Positions 12,218 through 23,700 of a stretch of DNA of 64,000 nucleotides are shown here, one piece after another. The notes beneath the pieces were generated by a model. The model was not told the DNA's origin. It searched no databases and saw nothing but the letters and a program-made list of their open reading frames with translations. The stretch is from the NCBI GenBank assembly GCA_021904315.1, contig CM038908.1, positions 25,626,501-25,690,500 of the forward strand, written 5' to 3'. Every line of letters starts with the position of its first letter. Position 1 is the stretch's first letter. Origin of the DNA: Sphagnum magellanicum. Its lineage: Eukaryota > Streptophyta > Sphagnopsida > Sphagnales > Sphagnaceae. A program made the position numbers and the translations under genes.

Positions 12218-13692
12218 ATGGGTAAGAGAAGAAGACTCAGGAAAAGCGGTGGTGGTGAGCTGGAGGTCAATATGCAAGATGTTGCATCAGATGAGGCGAT
12301 TCTTCCAAGTGTTGCTGAGCTGGAGGTCAATGTGCAAGATGTTGCATCAGATGAGGCGATTCTTCCAAGTGTTGCTGTGGCAGATGTGATGATTCTTTTG
12401 CCATATGTTGCTGGAGGAGATGAGGGAGTTGTTGAGTCACATGTTGTTGCATCTGATGCAACAATTATTCAGCAAAATGTTGCATCAGATGAAGCAAATA
12501 GTGAACAAGATGTTGCATCAAATGAGGAAATGGGTGAGCAAAATGGTGCTCTATCACAATTGAAATATAAGTATAGATTATTTTAGAATTTGTGGACATC
12601 AGATTAAATACAGATTGAGAAAATTGTACAAGTTTTTTTAGGTTTAATTATATCCGCACCTTCCATCATTTGTTGGAAGGTGCGGGATTTTTTTTGTCAA
12701 ATTTTTTTTATGCAATACCTGAAAACAATGATTTGTAATATTTACATTTTGTTTTTTGATCTTTCTTTTTTTGGCTTAGGTCCGGAAGTTGAATCTGATA
12801 AGGCAGCTCGGCCACTTGCACTTCTTTGCCCACTGAATTTGGCTCGGAAGGACAAGGAATGGACGCATGTTGGGTCCAAATGGAGGTGCAAAGTTGGTAA
12901 TTGCACTACTGCATATTGTGCAAAATGGCTGTTGACGAAACACTTGAAGGAGGTCCATGGGTTGGTGGCTGAAAAGTCCAAACCTTGGAGGCCTTTAACT
13001 GCTGCAGGAGGTCCTCGACATCAGGACCATGCCAAGATGAATGCTCGCATCTTGGGAAATGCGATGGCTGTGCAGAGGCGGAATGATCAAAAGGTGGCTA
13101 GTCGCGCTCGTGCCAAAGCACAACGCGAATGGGAAAACTTGGTAGTTGTTGCAAAACAGTGTCCACCATTCCCAAAACCAGGTTTGGTGAAATTAGCTTC
13201 AGAGAAACTTTTGAAAGTGTTGGAGCTTACTGCTTGGGGTGTGGGCAGTGTGCCTTGAGATGCAGCATCGCGAATGGAGAAAGATGAAAACTTACAAGGG
13301 ATTATTCGATCCACCTGTTGCGCATATGCACGGCAACTCAAGACGGCATGGGATGCCAAATATTGGGATCGAGAGTCCAATAAAACAAGTCGGAAAAAAC
13401 AGTTGGCAGCTGTTTTGGATTTTCATGAATCTAGAATGATTCATGGAAGGTAAGAAACAATCATAAAAAATGTTTATTGTTTTTTTATTGCATTTCATCC
13501 AAGGTGTGTTAGGGTTTAACTTGGTGGTTTTTGGGTGTTTATAGGGTTCAGGGCCAAACACAGGAAGAGTTTGTGGCAACTGCAGTTCAAGTGGAAATGC
13601 AACGTCGGCATTTATACACTTCTTGTCATGCAACAAAGGTTGCAAATGCAGCTGCTGCGTACCGAGCTAAACACGGGATTGTAGATTGCTAG
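12218..13692 (+). pseudogene. Transposon-borne C2H2 zinc-finger gene with one premature stop
   Basis: Splicing 12,218-12,545, 12,780-13,449 and 13,545-13,692 gives exactly 382 codons including the final TAG; all junctions are GT-AG and in phase. Exon 1 starts MGKRRRLRKSGGG and contains two perfect-length 60-bp tandem units (12,257-12,376) encoding ELEVN-QDVASDEAILPSVA. Exon 2 carries one C2H2 finger, C-x4-C-x12-H-x4-H (in WRCKVGNCTTAY and HLKEVHG), then a conserved basic and proline-containing segment (QCPPFPKPGLVKLASEKLLK, AWGVGSVP). Codon 347 nt into the C-terminal part of exon 2 is TGA (13,256-13,258), followed in frame by DAASRMEKDE, where CGA (Arg) would read through; a CpG transition fits. 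Exon 3 ends AYRAKHGIVDC. DNA binding is inferred from the finger. I do not recognise a named family; it could be a captured host gene or an element-specific accessory gene. Confidence 0.7.
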
Positions 13693-14079
13693 ACACTGAT
13701 ATGGGTTAGGGTTTAGGGTTATAAAGTTAGTTAAGTTTTATAGCCCTTTTACTTTTTGGACTACCCAATTTTGAACTACCCAATATAATAACATCTTCTA
13801 TTCACACTTGTTTTATGGTATATGGTTAAGCATATGTCTTCTTTGTCATAATTTTTTTAGTACTTGAGATGTAAGAATCAAACCAAAGATCAAAATGAAC
13901 ATTGTGCAATACTTACATCTAATATAATAGCACTCACATCACTTGAAGAGTTTCAAAACAATATACACATTTTAAACATATAAAATACCTACATCATTTT
14001 CTATTATAAATCTCATAAGGAGATTTTCAAATATGTAATACCCACATATACGTCCTAAAATAGTCACAGGCATATTACA

Positions 14080-14400
14080 TTCAGTGCAATACCCACATCT
14101 AAGTCCCATAATAGTCGTTACAATTTTTGGCATCCCTTGTAGTACCCGCATCTAAGTCCCATAATAGCCGCTGGTATTTTTGGCATCTCTTGCAATACCC
14201 GCATATGGGCCACCCATAGTTGTTGACATTCGTCATTCGTTGCAATACCCGCATATGGGTCCATGGTTTTCGTTGGGTTTTATAACATTTCTTGCAATAC
14301 CCGCATATAGTTTCCATAATAGCCACTGGTTTTTTTTGTGTCTCTTGCAATACCCGCATATAGGTCCCATAATAATTGCTGGTTTTTTTCATTCTTTGCA
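14080..14400 (+). repeat. Array of about 50-bp units with TGCAATACCCGCAT
   Basis: Five to six units, each with 'cccataatag(c/t)cg(c/t)tgg', a T-rich stretch, 'tcttgcaatacccgcatat'. The core motif occurs near 14,085, 14,140, 14,191, 14,241, 14,294 and 14,347. Confidence 0.8.
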
Positions 14401-14527
14401 AAACTTACATTTTGTCATAAAATTAATTTAAAATAATAATTAATTTAGGTATATAAAAAGACATATTTTGGGTATCCATAGCACTTATTTGTTATTTTGA
14501 AATGACATTACATGCGAGTTTTGCATT

Positions 14528-14556
14528 CAAGGTTTAGGGTTTAGGGTTTAGGGTTA
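14528..14556 (+). repeat. Interstitial telomere-type TTTAGGG repeats
   Basis: Three consecutive TTTAGGG-type units (ggtttagggtttagggttta). Single units recur throughout MULE A and B (for example 'gcatttagggt' and 'accctaaacccc'), so this is probably part of the element rather than a healed telomere. Confidence 0.65.
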
Positions 14557-17500
14557 GGTTTTCACATAAGGTTTGCTTCTTACCTTTGTGTGATAACTCC
14601 AACCTAATTTTCCTAATCCCTTTGAAGAAAATATATAATAAGATTGTATTAGGTCCCATATGTTTAAACCCAAAAAATTTCCCCCCAATTGAATATAAAA
14701 TATTTTTGATAGTACATGAATTATCAACAAATTTTGACATATAATTAAATAATTAATAGACCATTATTTCAGATAATTTAAATGATTAATTATCAAGAAT
14801 TAGATAATCATTTATTTATTTGGAATAATTAACTATTCATTTGGCTTAACTTCATTTATTTGGATAATAAAAAGTTGGATCTAAAAATCAGATTAACTTT
14901 ATTTGATTGATTAACTTTAATATATTTTTATTTTAATAAGTGATTAAAATCACTATTTAAGATAACTATTCCATGTTATAGATTGCATGTTCAACTTTTT
15001 CATGAAAAATTCATACACCAAAATAAGTTTGATCACAATTGCCATTATACTATTTGTTCCACAAACAATACAATTTTTTTTCAAATTCATGAAACAAAAT
15101 AAGAATCATGGTACTCCTAATCAACAACCCCAGCCTCACACCTTTGTTAACATATTATTTTGAAATTAATTAATTATTTTAGAATGACCCAAAATGTAGA
15201 TATTACATTTAGGGTAGGATCTTCATTTAAAGAAGCTTAAACCCCACAACTGTATTTTTATAGTGGCCCAAAATGCAGGTATTGCATGTAGGGTAGGATC
15301 TTCACTTAAAGAGTGCTTAAACCCCCCATGCGTATTTTCGAGGTGACCCAAAATGCAGGTATTGCATTTAGGGTTCAGTTTATATCATTATTTATATATT
15401 AAGTGTTATGAATAACAATATATTTGGACCAATATTTAAACCAATATTATACATCATGAAAAATAAAGTTTACATAAGGACTTGTGTTATAAATCTATAA
15501 AATATAAAATATTTTTGACCCACTATATGAATATTTTAACCAAGAAAATATTTACTATATATCAAAAAAGTATAAATTAAAATTTCAATTAAACATAGGA
15601 TTAATATATGGGAGAGATCATTTTTATTATTATGTGAAACAAAAAAGAAGAAAGTAGAAAACTACGTGCTTTGAATTTTTTTAAAACATAATTTAAAATC
15701 TTGTTAAATTAAAGACTTTATATTTTATGTTTTTAGTATGAATATACAACTTTAAAAGGGGAAAAAAAATATGAACATCTTTGAAAAATATTTAAGCTTG
15801 AACTTTTTATTTTTTGATCTTGACAAACTTTGTATTGCATTTAGGGTTGGGTTTTCATAGAAGGTTTGTTTTTTACCTTTGTGTGATAACTCTAACTTAA
15901 TTTTCGCAATCTCTTTGAGGAAGATATAGAATGAAATTGGATTGTTTCACATATGTCTAAACCCTAAAATTTTCCCCCTAATTTAATATAAAAGATTTAT
16001 GATAATTAATGAATTATCAACAAAATTTGTCATATAATTAAATAATTAATAGACCATTATTTCAGATAATTTAGATGATTAATTATCAAGAATCAGATAA
16101 TCATTTATTTATTTAAAATAATTAACTAATCATTTGGCTTAAATTTATTTACTTGAAAATAAAAAATTGGATTTAATCATATTAATTAATTTGATATTTG
16201 ATTGATTAACTTTAGTATATTTTTGTTTTAATAAATTTTTGAAATCACTATTTAAGATAATTATTCCATGTTATAGATTGCAAGTTCAACTTTTTCATGA
16301 AAAATTTTTACACCAAAATAAGCTTGATCATAATTGTCATTGTATTATTTATTCCACAAACAATAGAACCTCTTTTAAAATTCATGAAAAAAAATAAGAA
16401 TCATGGATTCTTAATCAACAACCCCAACCTCCATACACACTTTTGTTAACATATGATTTTGAAATTAACTAATTATTTTAGAGTGACTCAAAATGCAGGT
16501 ATTGCATTTAGGGTAGGATCTTCATATAAAGAACCCTAAACCCCCATGCGTACTTTCGGAGTGACCCTAAATGCAAGTATTACATTTAAGGTGGGATCTT
16601 CATGTAAAGAACCCTAAACCCCACATGCGTACTTTCGGAGTGACCCTAAATGCAGGTATTGCATTTAGGGTGGGATCTTCATATAAAGAACCCTAAACCC
16701 CACATGCGTACTTTCTGAGTGACCCCAAATGCAGGTATTACATTTAGGGTAGGGTTTTTTCAAAGTGACTTTGCATATGCATATTGTGTTTAGGGCTAGG
16801 TCTTCACTTAAGGGTATCCAAACCATTTAAATGGGTTTTTTTGAAACGTGGGTATTACATTAAGGTTTGTTTTTTCATTTCAACTTGAAATACCCAAACT
16901 TATACTTACCTTTACCAACTAGAATTTTGGGGTTTCGTTGCAATACCCACACCCGTACTTACTTTTACCAACTGGAATTTTGGGGCATAACTTCAATACT
17001 TGCATTTGTACTTACTTTTACCAAACCCTAACAAAAGAAAATCTTAGTGATATATGCCCTAAACCTAAACAATTATACAAGTTATACAAATCATATAATG
17101 CAAAATAAACTAATTTAAAAAAACATAGGAAAAAATTTAAAAACCAAAATTCAAAGGTTTTAAACTATAAATATTTATTAAGTGAAAGAAAATACGTTAA
17201 TCTTTAAAAATAATCAAATAAATTTCATGTAAAACCAAAAGAAAAGATATGTGTTTTATCTTTGTGTGATCCTTCCAACCTAATTTTTCCACTCTCTTTG
17301 AAGAAGATATAAAATGCAATTGTATTACTTCACATATGTGTAAACCCTAAAATTTTCCCCCCAAATTTAGCCTACTCTAGATTAATTACTATACATTTGT
17401 GAAAAACTTATTAATTAATTTGTGTCCCAACCCTAAACTTAAAAATTTCCCCCCAAATTTAGCTTACTTTAAATTAATTACTATACATTTATGAAAAACT

Positions 17501-17829
17501 TATCAATTAATTTATGTGTCTCAACCCTAAACCTAATGGTTAAGTTAGTAGGGTATGTAATTAATAGAGTAGCTAGGTTAGTAGGGTAGGTGGTTAGTAC
17601 AGTAGCTTGGTTAGCGGTGTGACCCAAAATGCAAGTATTGCATTTAGGGTATGATCTTCATATAAAGATGTTTAAACCTCACATGCGTATTTTCGAAATG
17701 GCCCAAAAAGCAAGTATTGCATTTAGGGTAGGATCTTTGTATAAAGAAAGCTTAAACCCCACATGCGTACTTTCGAAATGGCCCAAAATGCAGGTATTGC
17801 ATTTAGGGTAAGGTTTTTAGGGTAGGGTA

Positions 17830-17990
17830 TGTAATTAATAGGGTAGCTAGGTTAGTAGGGTAGGTGGTGAGTACAGTAGCTAGGTTAGTAGGGTAGGTGA
17901 TGAATACAGTAGCTAGGTTAATAGGGTAGGTGGTAAGTACAGTAGCTAGGTTAGTAGGGTAGGTGGTGAGTGCAGTAGCTAGGTAGAAAA
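17830..17990 (+). repeat. 33-bp tandem repeat
   Basis: About 4.5 units of 'cagtagctaggttagtaggg' followed by 'taggtggtgagta'. Inverted, degenerate counterparts are at 19,100-19,215 and 20,200-20,290 in element B. Confidence 0.75.
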
Positions 17991-18185
17991 GTGAACAGGG
18001 TAGCTATGTGTGAGGTCAGGTCCAGGGAAAAACGAGCAGGAACCAAAAAAAAAAAGGTACAATGGTCAGCAGCAAAAAGAAATGGACTGTCATGAACCCC
18101 ATCCGGCGCCAAATGAAAAAACGCAACCCATCTAGTGGACAGAACGGCCAACTGGTGCATTGGTGGCTGTTAATTCACTCTGGCC

Positions 18186-18893
18186 CCTCAGTGCAAACCT
18201 TGCACGTGGGGAGGATCCCCATGGATTGTAGCCATGTGCCAACTGGGAGACCCCGGTTTAAAGTGAGCCATATGAGAGTGCCAACCTTCCGCGGTCGGGC
18301 GTTATGCCAGATTCTAGCAATAACTTGCGTGACGGTGGAGTTTTGCAGGTTTAACCTTTGAATGAAGGAGCAGATGTTGGCGCTCTGGGTGAGTTTCCTT
18401 GCATTTCGGTAGCCCCGCTTTACAGAATAGCCGAAGAAAGGAGAGTCAGCCATTTGTGAGGAGGCTTGCCAGTGCCACTCTCCCGGGTCCCAGGGAAGCC
18501 CATCAATGAAACCAGATTCGAAAATCCAGAGTATGGGAAGCTTGGTGAGTGATGGGAACTCTTTGGCAACTTTATATGGGGCTCCGTGTCTTTCTTGAAA
18601 GAGGACCCTGATTGGGTGATAACCTTCAGGGGAGAGGGTTATCACTTGGGAGTTCGTAGCTTTAATGAGACCAGTGGGGGTAACCCTCTGGAATTCATTG
18701 GCTTGTACCGTGTTGGGGGTGACCCCGGTTACATGGTATATCCATTGTAGAGTGGTGTTGTTTCCAGAGTTTCTTTTTTACTGATCCAATCCCCTGCCTG
18801 AAAACGGTTAGTGTAAGTTGTAGGATTCCATGGGATGCTCGCTATGATGATTTTTCTGTTGTTCCTGTTGGTGGCGTGGTAGGTCAATTGGAG
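18186..18893 (-). mobile_element. Inverted LINE segment (zf-RVT region) trapped between MULE A and B
   Basis: Read on the minus strand from 18,893: L-Q-LTYHATNRNNRKIIIASIPW, a few frame breaks, then an open stretch with DGLPWDPGEWHWQASSQM, SPFFGYSVKRGYRNARKL and ARIWHNARPRKVGTLIWLTL, ending GILPTCKVCTEGPE at 18,186. The last part is the zinc-binding (zf-RVT) domain of plant LINE reverse transcriptases. It is the direct continuation of the + strand LINE piece ending at 11,448, so it has been inverted after MULE insertion. Confidence 0.85.
18885..18893 (-). repeat. 9-bp target site duplication of the MULE (partner)
   Basis: CTCCAATTG on the minus strand, directly outside the terminus GGCCAGAGTG at 18,894. 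It pairs with CTCCAGTTG at 11,440-11,448. Confidence 0.75.
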
Positions 18894-19080
18894 GGCCAGA
18901 GTGAATTAACAGCCACCAATGCACCAGTTGGCCGTTCTGTCCACTGGATGGGTTGTGTTTTTTCATTCGGCGCCGGATGGGGCTCATCACAGTTGATTTC
19001 TTTTTGCTGCTGACCACTATGTTTTTTTTTTTTTTTTTTTTGTTCTTGGCCGTTTTTCCTGGACCTGACCTCACACATAG

Positions 19081-22000
19081 CTACCGTGCTCACTTTCCTA
19101 CCTTCATAAGTATTGCACCAACCTACTGACACAGCTACTCTAATAACTAGTTATCCTACTTACCTAGCTATTGTACTAACTACCTACCCTACTAACCTAG
19201 TTACTCTATTAATTACATACCCTACTAACTTAACCATCAGGTTTAGGGTTGAGACACAAATTAATTAATAAGTTTTTCACAAATGTATAGTAATTAATCT
19301 AACGTAGGCTAAATTTGGGGGGAAAATTTTAGGGTTTACACATATGTGAAATAATACAATTGCATTTTATATCTTCTTCAAAAAGAGTGGAAAAATTAGG
19401 TTGGAAAAATCACACAAAGATAAAAGACATATCTTCTCTTTCAGTTTTATATGAAATTTATTTGATTATTTTTAAAGATTAACGTATTTTCTTTTAATTA
19501 ATAAATATTTATAGTTTAAAACCTTTGAACTTTGGTTTTTAATTTTTTTCCTATGTTCTTTCAATTTTTTTTATTTTGCATTATATGATTTGTATAGCTT
19601 GTATAATTTTTTAGGTTTAGGGCATACATCATTAAGACTTTTTTTTCTTAGGGTTTGGTAAAAGTAAGTACAAGTGCAAGTATTGAAATTATGCCCCAAA
19701 ATTCCAATTGGTAAAAGTAAGTACGGGTGTAGGTATTGCAACGAAACCCCGAAATTCTAGTTGGTAAAGGTAAGTATAAGTTTGGGTATTTCTAGTTGAA
19801 ATGAAAAAACAAACCTTAATGTAATACCCACGTTTAAAAAAAAACCCATCTAAATGGTTTGGATACCCTTAAATGAAGACTTAGCCTTAAACACAATATG
19901 CATATGCAAAGTCACTTTGAAATAACCCAACCCTAAATGCAATACCTGCACTTTGGGTCACTCCGAAAGGACGCATGTAGGGTGTAAGTTTTCTTTATAT
20001 GAAGATCTTACCTTAAATGCAATACTTGCATTTAGGGTCACTCCGAAAATACGCATGTGGGGTTTACGGTTCTTTATATGAAGATCCCACCCTAAATGCA
20101 ATACTTGCATTTGGGGTCACTTCGAATTGCTACCCTGTTCACTTTCCTACCCTCATAAATATTGCACCAACCTTGGTACCTTATTTATTATCCCCTACTG
20201 ACACAGCTACCCTAATAACTAGTTATCCTACTGACCTAGCTATTGTACTAACCACTTACCCTACTAACCTAGCTATTCTATTAATTACATACTTTACTAA
20301 CTTAACCATTAGGTTTAGGGTTGAGACACATAAATTAATTAATAAGTTTTTCACAAATGTATAGTAATTAATTTAAAGTAGGCTAAATTTGGGGGGAAAA
20401 TTTTAGGGTTTACACATATTTGAAGTAATACAATTGCATTTTATATCTTCTTCAAAAAGAGTGGAAAAAATTAAGTTGGAGAAATCACACAAAGGTAAAA
20501 GACATATCTTCTCTTTTGGATTATGTATGAAATTTATTTGATTGTTTTTAAAGATTAACGTATTTTGCATTATATAATTTGTAAAATTTGTATAGTTTTT
20601 TGGGTTTAGGACATATGTCACTAAGACTATTTTTTGTTACGGTTTGTATAATTAGGGTTGTAATAAGGCTTATGGCAAAATATCATTTGGATTTTGAAGG
20701 TTATGCTTTATTATTTAGTGTATAAGAATTTGGTTCATATATTTTAGAACTTAAGGTTTATACTCTAAATTTTGCTCATTGTATTGGTTTTCAATCTTTT
20801 CACTTGTTTCACCATAATTTGAATTTCTTTTGTTTCCATATGTTCCATAGTTCCTAGAGTTTAATATTTTTTAACCCATTTTTGTACGAATTATGATTTT
20901 TTAGGGTTGCGTTTTCAATTGGAACTATAAACATTGGTGGAACGTTGTCATCTTTTATTATTAAAAGTATGCATTTGTCTCTTGTTACTTCTTTTGTTTT
21001 TTTGTTTATATTTTCACAATTCAATCTCTTTTCATTTCCTAGTTGTTGGATATAAATAGGGCATCAAATTTCATTAAGTATACAAGCATAGATAAAGGTT
21101 TTATACTTTTACGTGAATATTTCATATTCAATATTTCTTTGTAGTTTATTTTTTCATACCCATATGCGAATAATGCATTGACTACCCACAACCAGTGTGG
21201 GTTTTATGGCTTAAGGCAGGTATTGCATTTTGCACCTTTCAAACAGTGTGCATTAATTATCATTATGTGGGTATTGCTACATGACGTTTTGCAAAATATC
21301 ATTTGGATTTTTAAGGTTATGTTTTATTATTTAGTGTGTAAAAATTTGGTTCATATATTCCAGAACCTAAGGTTTATACTTTAAATTTTGCTCATTGTAT
21401 TGGTTTTTGATCTTTTCATTTGTTTAGATCTATACCATAATTTCGAAATAACTAGAATGTAGTTTGAGTGACCTTTCAATGAAAACCAAAATTTATATGC
21501 AATACCTACATGCAAGTTCATTTTGAAATAATCCATAGGTGATTTAAACAACCTTAGGTGAATAATCAACCTTAAATGCAATACCCACATGTAAGGTCAC
21601 TTCAAAATAAATGGTTTGGGTACCCAAAATATGTTTTTTTATATACTTAAATCAATTTTATAACAATTAATTATCATGAATAATTATTTTAAAATCATGA
21701 TTTGAGTAACTTATCAACATAAAAAATATAATTAAGATAATAAATTAAATATCAAATTATTGATTTGATTTTGAGATTTAAATTTTAATTATTTGAATAA
21801 TTAAGGTTCAACCAAATAATCAATTAATTAATATTTTGTGAATGATTTTAAAAATATGATAATCAATCATTTATATTATCTAATTTTTTTTAAAATATTT
21901 CCTTAATTATGACATTATTTGTTGATACTTAGATTAAATTATTTTGTCATATGAATCCCATAAATATTACAATGGAAATTTATATTCAAGTATGGCAAAA

Positions 22001-22639
22001 GATGTTAAAAATCAACAACTATTTATAGACCTATATGTGAGTACTATAATGGATGTTAAAAAAATCAATTACTAGCCCTATGTGTGAGTATTACAATGAA
22101 TGTAAAAAAAACTAGCAACTATTTACAAAAACTATATGTGGGTATTATAATGGATGTAAAAAAACCAGCAATTATTTACAAGACCTATTTGTGAGTATTG
22201 CATATTTAAAATGACCTTATGGAAATTATAATAGAAAGGATGTAGGTATTGCACAATGTTCATTTTGATCTTTGTAAACACTAGACAAATTAAAGTTATA
22301 TATTCATATGGGCCTATTTAAATTTTGATTTTTACATCTAAAGTACTAAGAAGATTATGAAAAAGAAAACACATATAATTAACCATATACTCATCAAACA
22401 AGTGTGACTAGAGGAAAATATTATATTGATAAAAGATGTACAAATATGGGTGGATAAAAAAACTACTAAATAACACAATGAAAAAAAAGGTTCTTTATAA
22501 TATATCAAAGGACCCAAGTTCAAAAATTGGATAGTCCAAAAAATGAAAAGGCTGAAAAAACCTAATTGATTATATAAAATGAAAACCTTGAACCATATCG
22601 TTATCTACATTCTTATGTTTAGCTCAGTAAGAAGTTGTT
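19081..22639. repeat. Non-coding arm of MULE B with scattered GCAATACC motifs
   Basis: This is the reverse-orientation counterpart of 13,800-18,000. Motif copies lie near 19,670, 19,728, 19,937, 20,017, 20,095, 21,215, 21,265, 21,498, 21,577, 22,137, 22,190 and 22,245. The frame at 20,017-20,364 is repeat-derived. No gene is supported. Confidence 0.6.
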
Positions 22640-22790
22640 ACATTTGCAGCCTTTGATGCATGACGAACAATGTACAAATGGCAACATTGTATTTCAACTT
22701 AAACTGCATTTGCAACAAACTCTTCCTTTGTTGTGCCTTAAACGCTATAAACACTCAAAAACCACCAAATTAAACCTTAACACCACTAAA
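22640..22790 (-). pseudogene. Remnant of the transposon zinc-finger gene, last exon
   Basis: The minus strand aligns by eye to exon 3 of the gene in MULE A (13,545-13,680): 'ggaagagtttgt(t/g)gcaa', 'atgcagtttaa', 'gttcgtcatgcatcaaag'. The adjoining intron text (ttggtggtttttgagtgttt) also matches. Several substitutions and small indels destroy the frame. No exon 1 or 2 is found upstream on the minus strand. Confidence 0.7.
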
Positions 22791-22929
22791 GAAAAAGACA
22801 ATGGCACGTTGTTGTGCCATCATCTTCTTCTTAGACAAAGAAAAGAAGGTCATGGTGTTGTCTTTTTTTTCTTTTTCTTAAACACAAAGAAGATAAAACA
22901 CACAAGAAAACAACTAAAAAAAAACCAAA

Positions 22930-23700
22930 AGAAGGGAGGGAGCTTACCTTCAAGCTCCCGTTCTGCCTTTTCACTTTTGGTTCTCACTTCTGCCTTCCCG
23001 TTTTTGCACTTCCGTTTCATGTGCTTTCTCCTGGTATCTTTTTCCTTTCAAGTAGTAAGAAAAAAAAAACACAAAGAAAAAAAAACCCATAGAGAAGAAA
23101 AAACATGTAAAGAAGGGAAGGAGCTTACCTTCAAGCTCCTACTTTGCCCTCTCACTTTTGACTCTCGCGTTTGGTTTCTTGTTTTACACTTTCATTTCAA
23201 GTGTTTTATCATGACATCTTTTTTTTATCAAGTAGAAGGGAAAAAAAAAACCACAGAGAAAAAAAAATATGCAAAAAAAAGGAGGGAGCTTACCTTCAAG
23301 CTCTTGTTTTGCCCTTTCACTTATGGCTCTCGTTTCTGCCTTCTCACTTTTGCACTTTTATTTCAAGAGCTTTCTCTTAGTATCTTCTTTTTCTCAAGCA
23401 AAAAAAAAAAACAACGCAAAAAAAAAAACCCATAGAGAAGAAAAAAAATGCAAATAAGGGAAGGAGCTTACTTTCAAGCTTTCGCTTTGCCCTCTCATTT
23501 TTGGCTCCTACTTTTGCCCTTTCGTTTCAAATGCTTTCTCCTAACATCTTTTTCCTTTCAAACAAAAGAAAAAAAAAAAACACAATGAAAAAAAAAACCA
23601 TAGAGAAAACAAAAATGCAAAAAAAGGAGGGAACTTACCTCTTTTCAAACAGAAAAAAAGAAAAAAAAACATAAAGAAAGGAGTGAGTTTACCTCTTGTC
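22930..23700 (-). repeat. Tandem array of about 175-bp units, each with a minus-strand splice-donor consensus
   Basis: Unit starts (plus strand 'ggagg(g/a)agcttacc') lie near 22,937, 23,114, 23,282, 23,460 and 23,627, with a shorter one near 23,674. Each has a 'tcaagctc' block, pyrimidine-rich 'ctcacttttg' text and an A-rich block ('aaaaaacacaaagaaaaaa'). On the minus strand most units read GAAG|GTAAGCTCC. The + strand frame at 22,635-23,435 is open only because the array is periodic. Confidence 0.75.

Larger units (their letters stand above)
13693..18000. repeat. Right half of MULE A: non-coding, rich in a GCAATACC-type motif
   Basis: No gene seen. It contains at least three local arrays. 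14,080-14,400: units of about 50 bp with 'tgcaatacccgcat'. 15,190-15,370 and 16,485-16,760: units of about 78 bp with 'aatgcaggtattgcattta' plus 'accctaaaccccacatgcg'. 17,620-17,815: the same 78-bp family. At 17,830-17,990 a 33-bp unit (cagtagctaggttagtaggg...) is repeated about four and a half times. The inverted counterpart in B spans about 19,080-22,640. Confidence 0.7.
11449..18185 (+). mobile_element. Mutator-like element A (6.7 kb) carrying a zinc-finger gene
   Basis: The left terminus is GGCTGGAGTGAATTAACA and the right terminus, read inward on the minus strand, is GGCCAGAGTGAATTAACA. Both continue with (ac)cc/gccaccaatgca(c/t)cagttg. The left flank has the 9-bp duplication whose partner now lies at B's left end, so an inversion between terminal repeats has swapped ends. 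In order inside: pyrimidine-rich 'cctaccacctacc' tract (11,560-11,680), a GC-rich 15-bp-periodic tract, the C2H2 gene (12,218-13,692), then about 4.4 kb of non-coding DNA full of the GCAATACC motif. No MuDR-type transposase was found, so it is non-autonomous or has captured its gene. Element B is an inverted, internally different relative. Confidence 0.75.

Noticed and set aside
14528..14556. Chromosome-healing telomere repeat
   Set aside because: Only three units, and the same heptamer is scattered through both MULE copies, so it belongs to the element.
18175..18645. 156-codon minus-strand frame as a stand-alone gene
   Set aside because: It has zf-RVT domain residues and is a truncated LINE piece bounded by MULE ends.
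22635..23435. 266-codon Lys/Phe-rich frame as a protein
   Set aside because: It is an open frame through the purine-rich tandem array of about 175-bp units, preceded by transposon sequence.
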